Notes: generated by a model not told the origin, from the sequence alone. A stretch of 36,135 nucleotides of DNA from Solirubrobacterales bacterium (GCA_019247075.1 JAFAPR010000061.1:1-36135), one strand, 5' to 3'. Positions 18,438-29,936 are shown, numbered from the stretch's first letter. A program made the numbers and translations.

Positions 18438-19571
18438 ATGAGAGCTGCATCGGGGCCGGAGCTCTGGCTGCTGCGTCTGATGGCTGAGCGAGGACTCAGG
18501 CTGCTAGGTGCGACTGGGCTCATCATCGCCATGACGCGTGAGTCCGAACTCGAGGTCGTCGCCGAGGCCGGGGCGGCGACGCCGCGGGTGCGCTCCCTGC
18601 CGCTTCATGGAAGCGCGCTCGGCACGGTCTGCGAGAGCCGGACCAGCTTGGCCTTGGAGCAGCCGACTGCGCGAGAGACGCCGTGGCTGACCGAGCTTGG
18701 CGTCGCGGCGGCCGCGGTGCTCGTGGAGCCGCTTCCGTTCGAGGGCCAGCTCGGCCTGCTGATCGCGCTGGGCGACCGTGAGCCTGGGTTCGACCGGTCG
18801 GAGGTCGCGGCGGCCTCGGATCTAGCCCGCAGCATCGTCGAGCGGTTGGAGGCCGAGCGGTCCACCGAACGGGAGCGGTTGCGCCACGGTGTGCTGGCGC
18901 GCGAGCGGGAACGGACGCGCTGGGCGCGTGAGCTCCACGACGAGACGGTGCAAGGGCTCGCCTCCCTGCGTCTGCTACTCGAGTCTGCGCGCTGTTTGAA
19001 CGACTCCCACGAGCGGCAACAGGTGCTCGAGAACGCGCTCGCCGAGGTGGATCGCGAGATCGACGCGCTCCGGCACCTCATCACCGAGCTTCGGCCAGCA
19101 GCGTTGGACGACCTCGGGCTCGTCGCTGCACTCGAGGCGCTCGCCCGGCGGGCCGGGGCCATCGACGGCCTCACGGTAAACACCGACATCGCTGTCAACG
19201 GGCCGGTGCCTCGCCTCGGTCCGGAGGCCGAGAGCGCGGTCTACCGGATCGCACAGGAGGCGTTGACCAACGTGGCGAAGCATTCGGGTGCTGCGCACGC
19301 CGAGCTAGCTTTGCACGTCCAAGGTGACCGGCTGCTGGCGACGGTGCGAGACGACGGCATCGGCTTTGCGTCCGCGGACCCGGCTTCAACGATGACAGCG
19401 CGCCCTGAATCCAGTGGTAACGGTGCGGTTGCCGCCGCGACGGGGTTCGGTCTGAGCGGGATGCAAGAGCGCGCCGAGCTCGTGGGCGCCGACCTGGATG
19501 TCACGTCCGAGCCCGGTGCGGGCACCACGGTGCGCGTCAGCGTGCCCATCTCGGGGCCGACAACAACCTAG
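18438..19571 (+). CDS. Sensor histidine kinase, GAF-like sensor plus HisKA_3/HATPase
   Basis: RWARELHDETVQGLASLRLLLESA, RIAQEALTNVAKHSGAAHAEL, VRDDGIGF, GFGLSGMQERAELVGADLDVTSEPGAGTTVRVSVP. Confidence 0.92.
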   Translation: MRAASGPELWLLRLMAERGLRLLGATGLIIAMTRESELEVVAEAGAATPRVRSLPLHGSALGTVCESRTSLALEQPTARETPWLTELGVAAAAVLVEPLPFEGQLGLLIALGDREPGFDRSEVAAASDLARSIVERLEAERSTERERLRHGVLARERERTRWARELHDETVQGLASLRLLLESARCLNDSHERQQVLENALAEVDREIDALRHLITELRPAALDDLGLVAALEALARRAGAIDGLTVNTDIAVNGPVPRLGPEAESAVYRIAQEALTNVAKHSGAAHAELALHVQGDRLLATVRDDGIGFASADPASTMTARPESSGNGAVAAATGFGLSGMQERAELVGADLDVTSEPGAGTTVRVSVPISGPTTT

Positions 19572-20206
19572 GGTATGAGCCCGTGCGTGCGTGCGTATTC
19601 CGTCAGCTCCGCCCGGCTCGAAAGGCCGAGCTTGGAGACCGCGCGCGCCCGGTAGGTCTTGACGGTGCGCTCGGATAGGTAGAGGCGCTCGGCGATCTGG
19701 CTGTTGGTGTAGCCGAGCGCCAGTTGCCGCACGACCTCCCGCTCGCGATCGCTGAGGGGGACGCTCGCGTTCGCCCCGCTCGAAGCGAGCCGCGCGCCGA
19801 CCCGGGGATCGACGTAGAAGCCCTCATCGGCGGCAACGCGGAAGGCCCTCAGCAGCTCATCGGGCTCGGCCTGCTTGAGCACGAAGCTATGAGCCCCTGA
19901 TTCGAGAGCGGCGCGGGCGTAGCCGGGATCCTCGTGCATCGTCAGGACCACGATCGCCAACGCCGGATGCTCGGCCCGCAGCTCAGCCAAGCGGGGGAGG
20001 CTTGAGCCTTCGGGCATGGTCACATCGACGATCAGCAAGCGCGGCTGATGGCTGCGAATCGCATCGAACATCGCCGCCAGATCGCACGCCTCGGCGACCA
20101 CGCGGAACTCGCCACGCGTGCGTTCGAGCACGCTGCGCAACCCGTCGCGCACGACCGCGTGATCGTCCGCGATCACAGTGGTGATTGGTCCGCCGGGCCG
20201 TGACAC
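19568..20206 (-). CDS. NarL/FixJ-family response regulator
   Basis: Receiver VIADDHAVVRDGLR, LLIVDVTMPEG, VVLTMHED, SFVLKQ; HTH LSDREREVVRQLALGYTNSQIAERLYLSERTVKTYRARAVSKLGL. Confidence 0.95.
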   Translation of the reverse strand: MSRPGGPITTVIADDHAVVRDGLRSVLERTRGEFRVVAEACDLAAMFDAIRSHQPRLLIVDVTMPEGSSLPRLAELRAEHPALAIVVLTMHEDPGYARAALESGAHSFVLKQAEPDELLRAFRVAADEGFYVDPRVGARLASSGANASVPLSDREREVVRQLALGYTNSQIAERLYLSERTVKTYRARAVSKLGLSSRAELTEYARTHGLIP

Positions 20207-20592
20207 CCCAACGACATTATTCGCTGCCGGCGCGCAGACGGCCGTCCGATCTGCCCGTTTTGGACGACACGGTCGTCACCCCTGCGCGGACGTGACGCAG
20301 GGGCGCGCAGTCCACAATCACGTTACATGGATGGATCCTCCCCGACCATGTGCCCGCCAGCGGACTCGGCGTGAGCGTTGCGCACCCCCACACCCCGAAT
20401 CGGTGCGGCTTTGCGGTGGCACCGAAACAGCAGCGCGCAAAGCTGCGCCGAGTCCACTCTGCCACGATGGATTCCCGGACCGCAGTGACAGCACGTGACG
20501 TTCACTCACTGCTGCACTGGACGCCGCGCAGCCGCGCGGTAATCGTGTGCGGGGAGCTGGCGGGCATCGGGGAGACCTCCATCTAGCGGCTC

Positions 20593-21879
20593 GTGCGGGC
20601 CTTCACTGGACGCCGGGGCTCGGATGGCTGGCAATCTGTCGCGATCTGCGGTGGGGGCAACGCTGCGCACGCTCTGGCTGTCGTCGCGTCGCAGTACTTC
20701 GGCGGGGCCATCGATTGGCTGGTGAGCTCTGAGGAAAAGGCGGAGCGGCTGCGCCGCGCGTTGGCGAGTGGTGGGCTGCGCTCCACGGGCGTGATCAGGG
20801 CCACCGCGGACCGGGTGCGAACAATTACTGCTGACCCGGCCGAGGTGATCCCGAACGCCGACATGGTCATCATCGTGGTGCCCGCCTTCGCTCATGGCGC
20901 CCTGCTCCGGCGAATCAGACCATGCGTGAGCGAACGGACGGCGATTGGCTGTATGCCGGCGCGGGGAGGTTTCGAGTTTGGGGCGGCCCAGCTGGCTGCG
21001 GTTGGTGGCGACGTCCCTCAGACGCTGTTCGGCCTCCAGACGCTGCCGTGGTCGACGCGCGTGACGACCGTGGGGAGGCGTACGCACATCCACGCGATCA
21101 AGGGAGAGGTGGTCCTTGCCGCTCTTCCTGCCGGTCGTGCGCCGGCGTTGGCTGCGCGGATCTCGAAGATGTTAGGAATCCGGGTGGTTCCGGCTAGGAG
21201 CTTTCTCGGCCTGACCATCGGGAATCCCGGTCAGATCATCCATCCGGGCCTGATGTACTCCCACTTTCGCTGGTGGCGGGGAGAGGAGTACGCCGGGGAT
21301 CGCGTGCCGCGGCTCCATGCCGAGGTGACTGACGAGACGGGTGTCTTGGTGGAGCGGCTTTCGGAGGACGCGGTCGCTACGGCGCGAGCGCTCGAGGCGA
21401 AGACCGGCGGCGCGCTCGGGTTGGAGGCGGTGGTCGTCCCGATTCACGAGTGGCTGCGATCGGCCTACGGCCGGCTGATTAGGGACGCGAGCAGCGTTGC
21501 TTCCTGCTTTCGCACCGGGCCGAACCAGGCGCTCCGGGCGCCGATGGTCGAGAGCCGCCCCGGGAGGTTCGTACCCGAGTTCCAGCATCGCTATCTGAGC
21601 GAGGACGTCCCGTTCGGGCTGGTTGTCACGCGGGCGCTGGCCGAGATCGCCGACGTAGAGACCCCCCTGATCGACGAGGTCATCACGTGGGCTCAGTCTG
21701 TGCTCCAGAAGACTTATCTCGTTGACGGTGAGTTGCGAGGGCGCGACGCCGAGAGGGTTCCCATCCCGCAGAACCATGGGGTAGTAACGGTGTCGGACCT
21801 GATCGACTGGTACACCGAAGCCGACAGGTCAATGTCGCGCCTTGCGATGAGTCGTTTCGGTCCTTTCGCGCGACGTTGA
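20593..21879 (+). CDS. NAD/NADP octopine/nopaline dehydrogenase family (opine dehydrogenase-like)
   Basis: VAICGGGNAAHALAVVASQYFGG Rossmann start; GNPGQIIHPGLMYSHFRWWRGEEY typical of the family. GTG start. Confidence 0.82.
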   Translation: MRAFTGRRGSDGWQSVAICGGGNAAHALAVVASQYFGGAIDWLVSSEEKAERLRRALASGGLRSTGVIRATADRVRTITADPAEVIPNADMVIIVVPAFAHGALLRRIRPCVSERTAIGCMPARGGFEFGAAQLAAVGGDVPQTLFGLQTLPWSTRVTTVGRRTHIHAIKGEVVLAALPAGRAPALAARISKMLGIRVVPARSFLGLTIGNPGQIIHPGLMYSHFRWWRGEEYAGDRVPRLHAEVTDETGVLVERLSEDAVATARALEAKTGGALGLEAVVVPIHEWLRSAYGRLIRDASSVASCFRTGPNQALRAPMVESRPGRFVPEFQHRYLSEDVPFGLVVTRALAEIADVETPLIDEVITWAQSVLQKTYLVDGELRGRDAERVPIPQNHGVVTVSDLIDWYTEADRSMSRLAMSRFGPFARR

Positions 21880-22108
21880 AGTTGCCGCGGTGCCGCGAAT
21901 GGGAGGAGCTCGCCGCCCAGGGGAGCCTGCCCGCCGATCCGAGTGCGGATGTAGTCGGCGAAGCAGTCGGCGACCATAAGCCAGGGCACAACGCCGCGCC
22001 CAATAGAATCGAAAGCCGTGCCCCGAAAGTCCATGACCGTGCCCTCCAAGGGCTTCGAGATTGCCCTAAAAGGCCCGCCGCCCAGGCGAGATTGTCCAAG
22101 CACTGGCC

Positions 22109-23797
22109 GTGCCGGCGTATGACGTCCTGATCATCGGGGCGGGGCTCGCCGGCCAGCGAGCCGCGCTGGCAGCCGCGCAGACCGGCGCGACCGTGGGGGT
22201 TGTATCCAAGGTCCATCCAGTCCGCTCGCACTCCGTCGCCGCCGCCGGCGGCATCAATGCTGCCTTGAATCCCGAGGACAGCTGGGAGTCCCACGCCTTC
22301 GACACGGTCAAGGGCTCGGACTACCTCGGCGACCAGGACGCAATCGAGATCATGTGCCGCGAGGCCCCGGACGAGCTCCTGTGGCTCGAGCACGCCGGGG
22401 TCACGTTCCACCGCGACGGCACCGGCCATCTGGGTACGCGAGCATTTGGCGGCGCTTCGGCTGCCCGCACCTACTATGTCGCCGACATCACGGGGCAGGC
22501 AATCCTGCACGTGCTCTACGAGCAGCTGCTCAAGCACCACGCCCAGCTCGACCGCTACGAGGAATGGTTCACCACCGACCTGGTGGTCGGCGACGAGGGT
22601 CAGTGTGTGGGGGCGATTTGCCGTGATCTGCGCGATGGGCGCCTCGAGCTCATCAATGCCAAGGCAGTGATCCTCGCCTCGGGCGGCGCGGGCCAGGTGT
22701 ACAGGCCGACGACCAACGGCCTGATCGTGACGGGCGATGGCATCGCGCAGGCGTGCAGGGTCGGAGCCAAGCTCATGGACATGGAGATGGTCCAGTACCA
22801 CCCGACCACGCTTAGCGGCAACGGCCTCCTGATCACCGAAGGCGCGCGCGGCGAAGGCGCCTGGCTGCTGAACGCCGAAGGCGACCGGTTCATGGAGGAG
22901 TACGCCCCCAACAAGCTCGAGCTCGCGTCGCGCGACGTGGTCTCACGCGCCGAGCAGACCGAGATCATGGAGGGCCGGGGCTTCCCCGACGGCACCGTCG
23001 CGCTCGATGTCACCAAGGTCCCACGCAGGCGCACGCTCGAAGCGCTGCGCGAGATCGTCAACATCGGTCGAGACTTCGCGGGCGTTGACATCACGCGCGA
23101 GCCGATACACATCCGTCCCGGCAATCACTACATCATGGGAGGGGTCAAGACCGACGTCGACGGACAGACCACCGTGCCTGGGCTCTATGCGGCCGGAGAG
23201 GTCGCCTGCGTCTCGGTCCATGGCGGCAACCGGCTCGGCGCCAACTCGCTGCTGGACACGCTCGTATTCGGCCGCCGCTCGGGCGAGAGCGCGGCCAGGC
23301 GGGCGCTACGGATGCCCATGCCCTCGACCCCCAGCGCGTGCCTGACCGACACGCAGCGCGCGCTCGCGGCGATCCTCCGCCGCCGCGGGAATGGCAGCCG
23401 CATCGGCGCGATCAAAAAGGAGCTGGGCGACACGATGAACGAGTACGTCGCCGTTTTCCGCGACGCCGAGGGGCTGGCCAAGGCGCACCAGATCGTGCGC
23501 CGGTTGAAAGAGGAGGCGGCTGGTGCGGCGATCGACGATCACGGCTCGGTCTTCAACCAGGACGTGATCGCTGCGATTGAGCTCTCCTACATGCTCGAGG
23601 TGGCCGAGACGATCGTGATCGCCGCCGAGGAGCGCAAGGAGTCACGCGGCGCCCAGTACCGGACCGACTTCCCCGAGCGCAACGACGCCGACTGGCTCAA
23701 GCACGTCGACATCTCGCTCGACGGCGGCCCTGAGCCGAAGGTGAGCTATTCGCCCGTCACCATCACCCGCTGGCAGCCCGAGGAGCGGACGTATTAG
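22109..23797 (+). CDS. sdhA: Succinate dehydrogenase/fumarate reductase flavoprotein subunit
   Basis: [103 protein letters not shown] start. Confidence 0.96.
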   Translation: MPAYDVLIIGAGLAGQRAALAAAQTGATVGVVSKVHPVRSHSVAAAGGINAALNPEDSWESHAFDTVKGSDYLGDQDAIEIMCREAPDELLWLEHAGVTFHRDGTGHLGTRAFGGASAARTYYVADITGQAILHVLYEQLLKHHAQLDRYEEWFTTDLVVGDEGQCVGAICRDLRDGRLELINAKAVILASGGAGQVYRPTTNGLIVTGDGIAQACRVGAKLMDMEMVQYHPTTLSGNGLLITEGARGEGAWLLNAEGDRFMEEYAPNKLELASRDVVSRAEQTEIMEGRGFPDGTVALDVTKVPRRRTLEALREIVNIGRDFAGVDITREPIHIRPGNHYIMGGVKTDVDGQTTVPGLYAAGEVACVSVHGGNRLGANSLLDTLVFGRRSGESAARRALRMPMPSTPSACLTDTQRALAAILRRRGNGSRIGAIKKELGDTMNEYVAVFRDAEGLAKAHQIVRRLKEEAAGAAIDDHGSVFNQDVIAAIELSYMLEVAETIVIAAEERKESRGAQYRTDFPERNDADWLKHVDISLDGGPEPKVSYSPVTITRWQPEERTY

Positions 23798-23908
23798 TGA
23801 TCACGCCCCCACCATTGGAAGAAACCTGCGCATAGGGTCCATAACTTCCAGTGGTCGTGAAAGTGCCCCTCGCGTCAATGACCACCCCAAGCAACCCGTG
23901 AGATCCTG

Positions 23909-25036
23909 ATGCCCGAATACACGCTGAGAATCCGTCGCTTTGACCCGCTCTCCGGCGAGGCCGCCTACTGGGACGAGCACTTCATCGAGATGGAAGAGCA
24001 CAACTCCGTCCTCGACGGAATCCTCAAGGTCAAGGACGAGAAGGACGGCTCGATCGGCATCCGCTGCTCCTGCCAGCAGGGCATCTGCGGCTCGTGCGCG
24101 GTTAGGATCAACGGCAAGCCAGGACTCGCCTGCAACACCCATCTCGAGGAGGCCGCCCACCGCGGCCACGGCGTCGGTTGGAACCCCCCGGCTCCCGACG
24201 ACACGTCCAGCGGAGAGGGGCTCAAGCTTCCCGAGATCATGGTCGAGCCGATGGGCAACATGCCGGTCATCCGCGACCTGATCGTGGACATGGACGCCGT
24301 CCATTGGCGCAAGATCCAGCGCGTCACCCCGTGGCTCATCAACAGGGAGCCGGTCCCGGAGCGCGAGTACATCGTCCCCCACGCCAACATGGTCGACGTC
24401 ACCCAGCCGATGTCGTGCATCCAGTGCGGCGCGTGCGTCTCGGACTGTCTCTCGATGGAGATCGACCCGCTCTTCATCGGTCCCGCGGCGCTGGCCAAGG
24501 CCTACCGCTTCGTCGGCGACCCGCGCGACGCCCAGCACCGCGAGCGGCTCTTCGATCTGGCCGAGGACCCCCACGGGATCTACGACTGCACCCACTGCTT
24601 CAACTGCGTCGACGCTTGTCCCAAGGGCGTCGACCCGATGAACCAGATCATGCGCCTGCGCCGCATCGCAGGTACCGACTACGACATCGAGGACCGCAAC
24701 AACGGCTACCGCCACGAGCACGCGTTCGTCAAGAACATCCGCCGCAACGGCCTCCTGCACGAGTCTGACCTGCTCGCCGACTCCTACGGCGGCAAGTTCA
24801 ACCCGGCCGCGGGGCGCGAACTGGTGAGCTCGTTGCCCACGGGGATCAAAGGGCTCGCTCGCCGCAAGATGACACCCAAGACCGCGCTCATGCATCCGCA
24901 CAAGGCGCCCAAGCCGGTATCCCAGACGTTTGACCGCATCGAGGGCCGCGACCAGCGCGTCGAGTTGAATCTCTACGTGAGCGGCTACGAGGACGACGAG
25001 CCCGCCGATGAGACGGAGAGCGAGGAGCGTCGATGA
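23909..25036 (+). CDS. sdhB: Succinate dehydrogenase/fumarate reductase iron-sulfur subunit
   Basis: [2Fe-2S] [51 protein letters not shown]. Confidence 0.95.
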   Translation: MPEYTLRIRRFDPLSGEAAYWDEHFIEMEEHNSVLDGILKVKDEKDGSIGIRCSCQQGICGSCAVRINGKPGLACNTHLEEAAHRGHGVGWNPPAPDDTSSGEGLKLPEIMVEPMGNMPVIRDLIVDMDAVHWRKIQRVTPWLINREPVPEREYIVPHANMVDVTQPMSCIQCGACVSDCLSMEIDPLFIGPAALAKAYRFVGDPRDAQHRERLFDLAEDPHGIYDCTHCFNCVDACPKGVDPMNQIMRLRRIAGTDYDIEDRNNGYRHEHAFVKNIRRNGLLHESDLLADSYGGKFNPAAGRELVSSLPTGIKGLARRKMTPKTALMHPHKAPKPVSQTFDRIEGRDQRVELNLYVSGYEDDEPADETESEERR

Positions 25037-25932
25037 GGGTGGCCTACTGGCCGGGCTGTGTGAGCCGCGGGTTCACCCCCGAGCTGCACGGCGCGATGGC
25101 CAAGATCGCGCCCCTGCTTGACCTCGAGCTGATCGAGCTGGACCGCGCCTCCTGCTGCGGGGCGGGTGTGATCGAGGAGCACAACCAGGAACTGGCCGAC
25201 ACCCTCAACGCGCGTACGTTCGCGCTCGCCCAGCAGACCGACGGCGAGCTGATGATGAACATATGCTCGACCTGCCAGGGCGCCCAGTCCGAGTGCCAGG
25301 AGCGACTCGACGCCAACGGCGAGTACCGAGACCAAATCAACGCCAACCTCCAGGACGAGGGTCTTCGCTACGAGAAGGGCCTGACCAACAAGAACCTGCT
25401 GTGGCTGCTGGTCGAGGGGATCGGCCTCGACGAGGTTAGGTCGAGGGTCAAACGGCCCCTCAGCGGGTTGCGCGTGGGCCCGTTCTACGGCTGCTACATC
25501 GTGCGCCCAACGCGCCGCCTGGGGATCGACGAAGACCACCCGCGCGACCGCTATCTACACATGCTGATCGAGGCTCTCGGCGGGACCGTGATCGACTACG
25601 CGGGCGTCTACAAGTGCTGCGGCTTTCCGATCATCACGATGAACAAGCAGGCCTCGCTCGAGATGGCCGGCCGCCACCTCGGCGACGCGATCGACGCCGA
25701 GGCGGACTGCCTGGTGGTCCCGTGTCCGCTGTGCCACCTCAATCTCGACCTCCAGCAGCCGGTGGCCGCCAAGGCCGTGAGCCGGGAACTCGGTCTCCCG
25801 GTGCTGCACCTGCCGCAGCTGATCGGCCTGGCCCTCGGTCTCGAGCCCAAGGACCTCGGGATGAACCGGCATATCGTTCGCCCCACCTCGGTGATCGACT
25901 GGTCGACCTCCGTGGTGGGGGCGGCGGCTTAG
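25033..25932 (+). CDS. CCG-domain (HdrB/SdhE-like) subunit of succinate dehydrogenase
   Basis: Two cysteine-rich repeats: YWPGC...SCCGAG...CSTC and YGC...KCCGFP...CPLC. 4-bp ATGA overlap with sdhB. Confidence 0.92.
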   Translation: MRVAYWPGCVSRGFTPELHGAMAKIAPLLDLELIELDRASCCGAGVIEEHNQELADTLNARTFALAQQTDGELMMNICSTCQGAQSECQERLDANGEYRDQINANLQDEGLRYEKGLTNKNLLWLLVEGIGLDEVRSRVKRPLSGLRVGPFYGCYIVRPTRRLGIDEDHPRDRYLHMLIEALGGTVIDYAGVYKCCGFPIITMNKQASLEMAGRHLGDAIDAEADCLVVPCPLCHLNLDLQQPVAAKAVSRELGLPVLHLPQLIGLALGLEPKDLGMNRHIVRPTSVIDWSTSVVGAAA

Positions 25933-26879
25933 CGCCTCCCGTTCGCGGCCGTCTGCTCGATCTCGCCGACGATCTGGGGCCAGAGCGCCGGCGGAATGTC
26001 GTGGGCCATCCCGGGTATGACCACCAGCCGCGCGCCGTCGACGGCCTCGGCCGTGGCACGCCCACCGGAAGGCATCACGAGCCGGTCGGCGTCGCCGTGG
26101 ATGACGGTAGTCGCCACCTTGATCTCGTGCAGCAGCGCGGTGCGGTCGGTCGCGGTCATGACCGCCGCGAGCTGCCGCGCCGTCCCGGCCGGGTGGATGC
26201 CGCGCTCGAAGCAACGCTCGGCGAGCGTCCACAGGCGGTCATCGCCCGACGGGTAGCGCCGCGAGCCGATCGCCCTGTAGCTCTCGACGAAGTCGCGCAC
26301 GTACCCTTCGCGGTCCCGGCGCGGGCGCCGCAGCATCTGGCGCCACAACGCCGGGTGGGTGAGCCCGACGCGGCGGTTGCCGGTGGTCGCCATGATCGAG
26401 ACGAGCGAAAGAACGCGCGCCGGATGGCGGATCGTCACCAGCTGGGCGAGCATGCCCCCCATCGAGGCGCCAACGACGTACGCGGCCTCGACCCCGAGCT
26501 GGTCGAGCAGACCGGCGGCGTCGTCGGCCATGTCCTCGAGGGAGTAGGCGGCTCCGCGCGGGTCGCGCAGAACCAGCTGGCTGCGCGTCGGCACGTGTGA
26601 CTCGCGCAGTATCGTGGAGCGCCCCACGTCGCGGTTCTCGAAGCGGACCACCCAGAAGCCGCGCTGAGCGAGCTGCTCGCAGAACTCGTCCTCCCACAGC
26701 ACCATCTGCGAGCCCAGGCCCATGATCAGCAGCAGTGGCGGCATCGTCCGATCGCCGAAGGTCTCGTAGCACAGCTCGAGCTTGCCCACCGGGACGTACC
26801 GCTCCCCGGAGCTCGCGACCGCCCGCGGCCGCTCGCTGCCGTCCCCGGCGCGATGCCCGCCCGACCTCTCGACCACCAT
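25929..26879 (-). CDS. Alpha/beta hydrolase
   Basis: [42 protein letters not shown], nucleophile elbow [28 protein letters not shown]. Convergent 4-bp overlap with the SDH operon. Confidence 0.93.
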   Translation of the reverse strand: MVVERSGGHRAGDGSERPRAVASSGERYVPVGKLELCYETFGDRTMPPLLLIMGLGSQMVLWEDEFCEQLAQRGFWVVRFENRDVGRSTILRESHVPTRSQLVLRDPRGAAYSLEDMADDAAGLLDQLGVEAAYVVGASMGGMLAQLVTIRHPARVLSLVSIMATTGNRRVGLTHPALWRQMLRRPRRDREGYVRDFVESYRAIGSRRYPSGDDRLWTLAERCFERGIHPAGTARQLAAVMTATDRTALLHEIKVATTVIHGDADRLVMPSGGRATAEAVDGARLVVIPGMAHDIPPALWPQIVGEIEQTAANGRR

Positions 26880-27017
26880 GGAGCGCCCCACTGTACGCGC
26901 TTGAGCTACGATCGGAGCGCTTCGTCGGTTGGGGGCACGATTCAACGACCCTGGGGGTTCTCATGAGCACGTATTCGTCGCGGATGGTCGTCCAACACGG
27001 CGTCCACCGGGACGAAC

Positions 27018-27428
27018 GTGGCGCCCACCACCGGGACCAAGACGACGTCCACGACCGGATCGCACCCGCTGTCAAAGGCGGCATACGAGGCGAAACTGGG
27101 CCCGATGCTGAACGCTCGGGTCGTTCCGGCGCTCAAGGGCGCGCTGTCGGACGGCGGCGTGACCGATCCCCAGAAGCTGAAGGCCGCTGCCGGTCTCCTG
27201 GACCAGGCCCGTAGTGCTATGGGCTCGCTGACCCCGCCCACGAAGGTCGCGGACCTCAACCGCGAGGCCGTCACCAGGCTGGGCGCGCCCGCCGCCAACC
27301 TGACGAAGATGAGCGAGGCCCTGCATGCCCACAACCAGGGCGCCTACCTCAACGCTGCCCAGGCTGCCATGCGGAACGCCGGAAAGGTCGAGACGATCGG
27401 GGGCCAGTTCAGCGCGCGCGGGTACTGA
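27018..27428 (+). CDS. Hypothetical small protein with Thr/Ser-rich N-terminus
   Basis: APTTGTKTTSTTGSHPLSKAAYEAKLGPMLNARVVPAL... The linker resembles those after a lipobox, but no in-frame signal peptide is visible. Start uncertain. Confidence 0.6.
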   Translation: MAPTTGTKTTSTTGSHPLSKAAYEAKLGPMLNARVVPALKGALSDGGVTDPQKLKAAAGLLDQARSAMGSLTPPTKVADLNREAVTRLGAPAANLTKMSEALHAHNQGAYLNAAQAAMRNAGKVETIGGQFSARGY

Positions 27429-27487
27429 CGAGCGCCCGGCGGCGGGTCATTGCCGCGTGCTGGCGACCGCCGGCCGCGGCAGTGGCG

Positions 27488-28789
27488 CTAACGCGGGCCG
27501 CGGTCGGGCTCGATCCCCGCGACCCCCAGATCGAAGGCGCTGTGTAGCGCCCTGACCGCATGGGGAACCCGGTCGGCCCGGATCACGCACGAGATCTTGA
27601 TAGGGGAGGTCGAGATCATCTCGATGTTGATCCCCTCCTCGCCCAAGGTCTCGAACACCTTGGCGGCGACACCGGGGTGGGAGCGCATCCCGGCGCCGAC
27701 GATGGACACCTTGCCGATCTGGCGGTCGGTGTCGACCTTCGCGATTCCGAGCGAGCCGGCAACGGTTTGCAGCGCCCGCTCCGCAGCGGGGAGGTCCTCC
27801 TGCGGGATCGTGAACGACACCTCCGCGTCGCGGCCGTCGCCCAGCGGCTCGTTCTGGATGATCGTGTCCACGATGCAGCCGGCGTCGGCGAGTGCGCCGA
27901 AGATCGCCGCCGCGGCGCCGGGCCGGTCGGGCACCCCGAGCAGGGAGATCCGGGCCTCCTCGGTGGAGTGGGTCACGGCGGTTACGAGCGGTCGCTCCAT
28001 GGTCTCGTCCTCTGAGAGCACAACGGTACCCGGACCGTCCTCGAAGCTGGAGCGACAGTGGATGCGGACCCCGTGGTTGCGGGCGTACTCGACCGAACGC
28101 AGCTGTAGCACCTTCGCCCCCGAGGCGGCCATCTCGAGCATCTCCTCGAAGCTCACGATCGGCAGCTTGCGCGCCTCCGGCACCAGCCTGGGATCTGCGC
28201 TGAAGACGCCTGCGACGTCCGTGTAGATCTCGCACACCTCGGCGCCGATCGCCGCCGCGACCGCGACCGCAGTGGTGTCGGAACCCCCCCGGCCCAGCGT
28301 CGTCACGTCGCGGCTGGTCGATACCCCCTGGAAGCCCGCGACCAGCACGATTCGATCCTCGTCGAGGGCCTCCCGGATGCGATCGCCGCGCACGTCGAGG
28401 ATGCGGGCCTTGGTGTGCGAGGTGTCGGTGACAATCCCCGCCTGGGACCCCGTCAGCGAGATCGCACGGTGGCCGAGGTCGTTGATCGCCATCGCGCAAA
28501 GGGCACAGGAGATCCGCTCCCCGGTCGACAACAGCATGTCCATCTCGCGGCGGTCGGGATGGGGCGAAACCTCCTCGGCCATCGCGATGAGCTCGTCGGT
28601 CGTCTGCCCGCGGGCCGAGAGTACGGCGACCACGCGCTTGCCGGCCTCGCGCTGAACGACTATCCGGCGCGCGGCCCGTTTGATCCGCTGCGCATCGGCC
28701 ACCGAGGTGCCGCCGAACTTCATCACCACCGTGGGTGCCGCAGGCTCTTGGCGGGCTGCCGCTGCCAGGCTGCTCGAATCCACGGTCAC
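27488..28789 (-). CDS. lysC: Aspartate kinase
   Basis: [62 protein letters not shown], two ACT-like repeats at the C-terminus. Confidence 0.96.
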   Translation of the reverse strand: MTVDSSSLAAAARQEPAAPTVVMKFGGTSVADAQRIKRAARRIVVQREAGKRVVAVLSARGQTTDELIAMAEEVSPHPDRREMDMLLSTGERISCALCAMAINDLGHRAISLTGSQAGIVTDTSHTKARILDVRGDRIREALDEDRIVLVAGFQGVSTSRDVTTLGRGGSDTTAVAVAAAIGAEVCEIYTDVAGVFSADPRLVPEARKLPIVSFEEMLEMAASGAKVLQLRSVEYARNHGVRIHCRSSFEDGPGTVVLSEDETMERPLVTAVTHSTEEARISLLGVPDRPGAAAAIFGALADAGCIVDTIIQNEPLGDGRDAEVSFTIPQEDLPAAERALQTVAGSLGIAKVDTDRQIGKVSIVGAGMRSHPGVAAKVFETLGEEGINIEMISTSPIKISCVIRADRVPHAVRALHSAFDLGVAGIEPDRGPR

Positions 28790-29385
28790 ACCGCGCGACG
28801 GCCGGCCAGCGCCCGGCCCAGCGTAAGCTCGTCGGCGTATTCGAGGTCGGCGCCCACCGGCAGCCCGCTGGCGAGGCGCGTGATCGTGACCCCGGGGGCA
28901 CGCTCGCGCAGCACGCCGGCGATGTGAAGGGCCGTCGCCTCGCCGGTCGTGGTCGGGTTGGTCGCGATCACGACCTCGCTCACGCCGCCGTTCGCGACGC
29001 GCTCGTACAGCTCGGCCAGTTTGAGGTCCTCAGGGTCGATCCCATCGATCGGCGAGAGCGCTCCTCCCAGGACGTGGTAGCGGCCGCGGAACTCGTGCGT
29101 GCGCTCGATCGAGATCAGGTCGGACGGCTCCTCCACCACGCAGATCACCTCGGAGTCGCGGCGCACATCTGCGCAGATACGGCAGATCGAGCCGTCGGCG
29201 AGGTTGAAGCAGATCTCGCAGCGCCTGATTCGCTGCTTGACCTCGCGGATCGCGTCGGCCAGCGCGAAGGCCTCCTCGTCGCCCGAGCGCAGGATGTGAA
29301 ATGCAAGCCGCTGCGCGGTGCGCCCGCCGATGCCGGGCAACCGCGCGAGCTCGGTGATCAGCCGCTGGACCGGAGGCGCGTACAT
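28786..29385 (-). CDS. recR: Recombination mediator RecR
   Basis: [42 protein letters not shown], Toprim [34 protein letters not shown]. 4-bp overlap with lysC. Confidence 0.97.
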   Translation of the reverse strand: MYAPPVQRLITELARLPGIGGRTAQRLAFHILRSGDEEAFALADAIREVKQRIRRCEICFNLADGSICRICADVRRDSEVICVVEEPSDLISIERTHEFRGRYHVLGGALSPIDGIDPEDLKLAELYERVANGGVSEVVIATNPTTTGEATALHIAGVLRERAPGVTITRLASGLPVGADLEYADELTLGRALAGRRAV

Positions 29386-29450
29386 CTCCGTGCGGATTTC
29401 AGCAGAGCCGCAGGCACCCCGGCCCCGGCGGCGGTCAGAAGGCCCTTCGC

Positions 29451-29801
29451 CTACAACCCTAGCGCGCCGAGCCCGCCCGTGATCCCGCCGAGCTTGGAGT
29501 TGGCTAGCTCCTGGGCGGCTCGAAGTCCCTCGTTCACGGCCGCCAGCACCATGTCCTGGAGCAGCTCCGGGTCATCCGGGTCGATCGCTTCGGGTGCGAT
29601 CTTGACCGACTTGACACGCAGATCGCCGGTTACCGCGACGGTCACCATGCCGCCGCCGGCCGAGGCATCCACGACCTCGTCCTTGAGCGACTCCTGGGCG
29701 GCGAGGACCTCCTGTTGCATCTTCTGGACCTGCTTGAGCATCTGTTGCATGTTCGGTTGTTGTGGCATGTCAAGTGGTTCTCCTCGTAAGTACGGCGACA
29801 C
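29451..29801 (-). CDS. YbaB/EbfC family nucleoid-associated protein
   Basis: NMQQMLKQVQKMQQEVLAAQESLKDEVVDASAGGGMVTVAVTGDLRVKSVKIAPEAID; lies between dnaX and recR as usual. Confidence 0.95.
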   Translation of the reverse strand: MSPYLRGEPLDMPQQPNMQQMLKQVQKMQQEVLAAQESLKDEVVDASAGGGMVTVAVTGDLRVKSVKIAPEAIDPDDPELLQDMVLAAVNEGLRAAQELANSKLGGITGGLGALGL

Positions 29802-29936
29802 CGAAAGGCGTCACCGGTGAGTGGCTGGTGAGGACTAAAGCGAGCGTGGCTACCTGGAAGGTATGGGAGCGAGCGAGGACGACACCGTACGCCGCCGGGG
29901 GCGGCTCGAATGTCGTCGTATTGGCGAGGGGAGCCA

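Noticed and set aside
20350-20586. 78-aa plus ORF before the opine dehydrogenase
   Set aside because: No recognisable motif, overlapped by other frames; probably the intergenic/promoter region.
23801-24901. 366-aa minus ORF opposite sdhB
   Set aside because: Antisense shadow rich in Val/Asp/Leu repeats typical of the opposite frame of high-GC genes; sdhB motifs are decisive.
27447-28901. 484-aa minus ORF overlapping aspartate kinase in another frame
   Set aside because: Arg/Gly-rich out-of-frame translation; the lysC frame is clearly the coding one.
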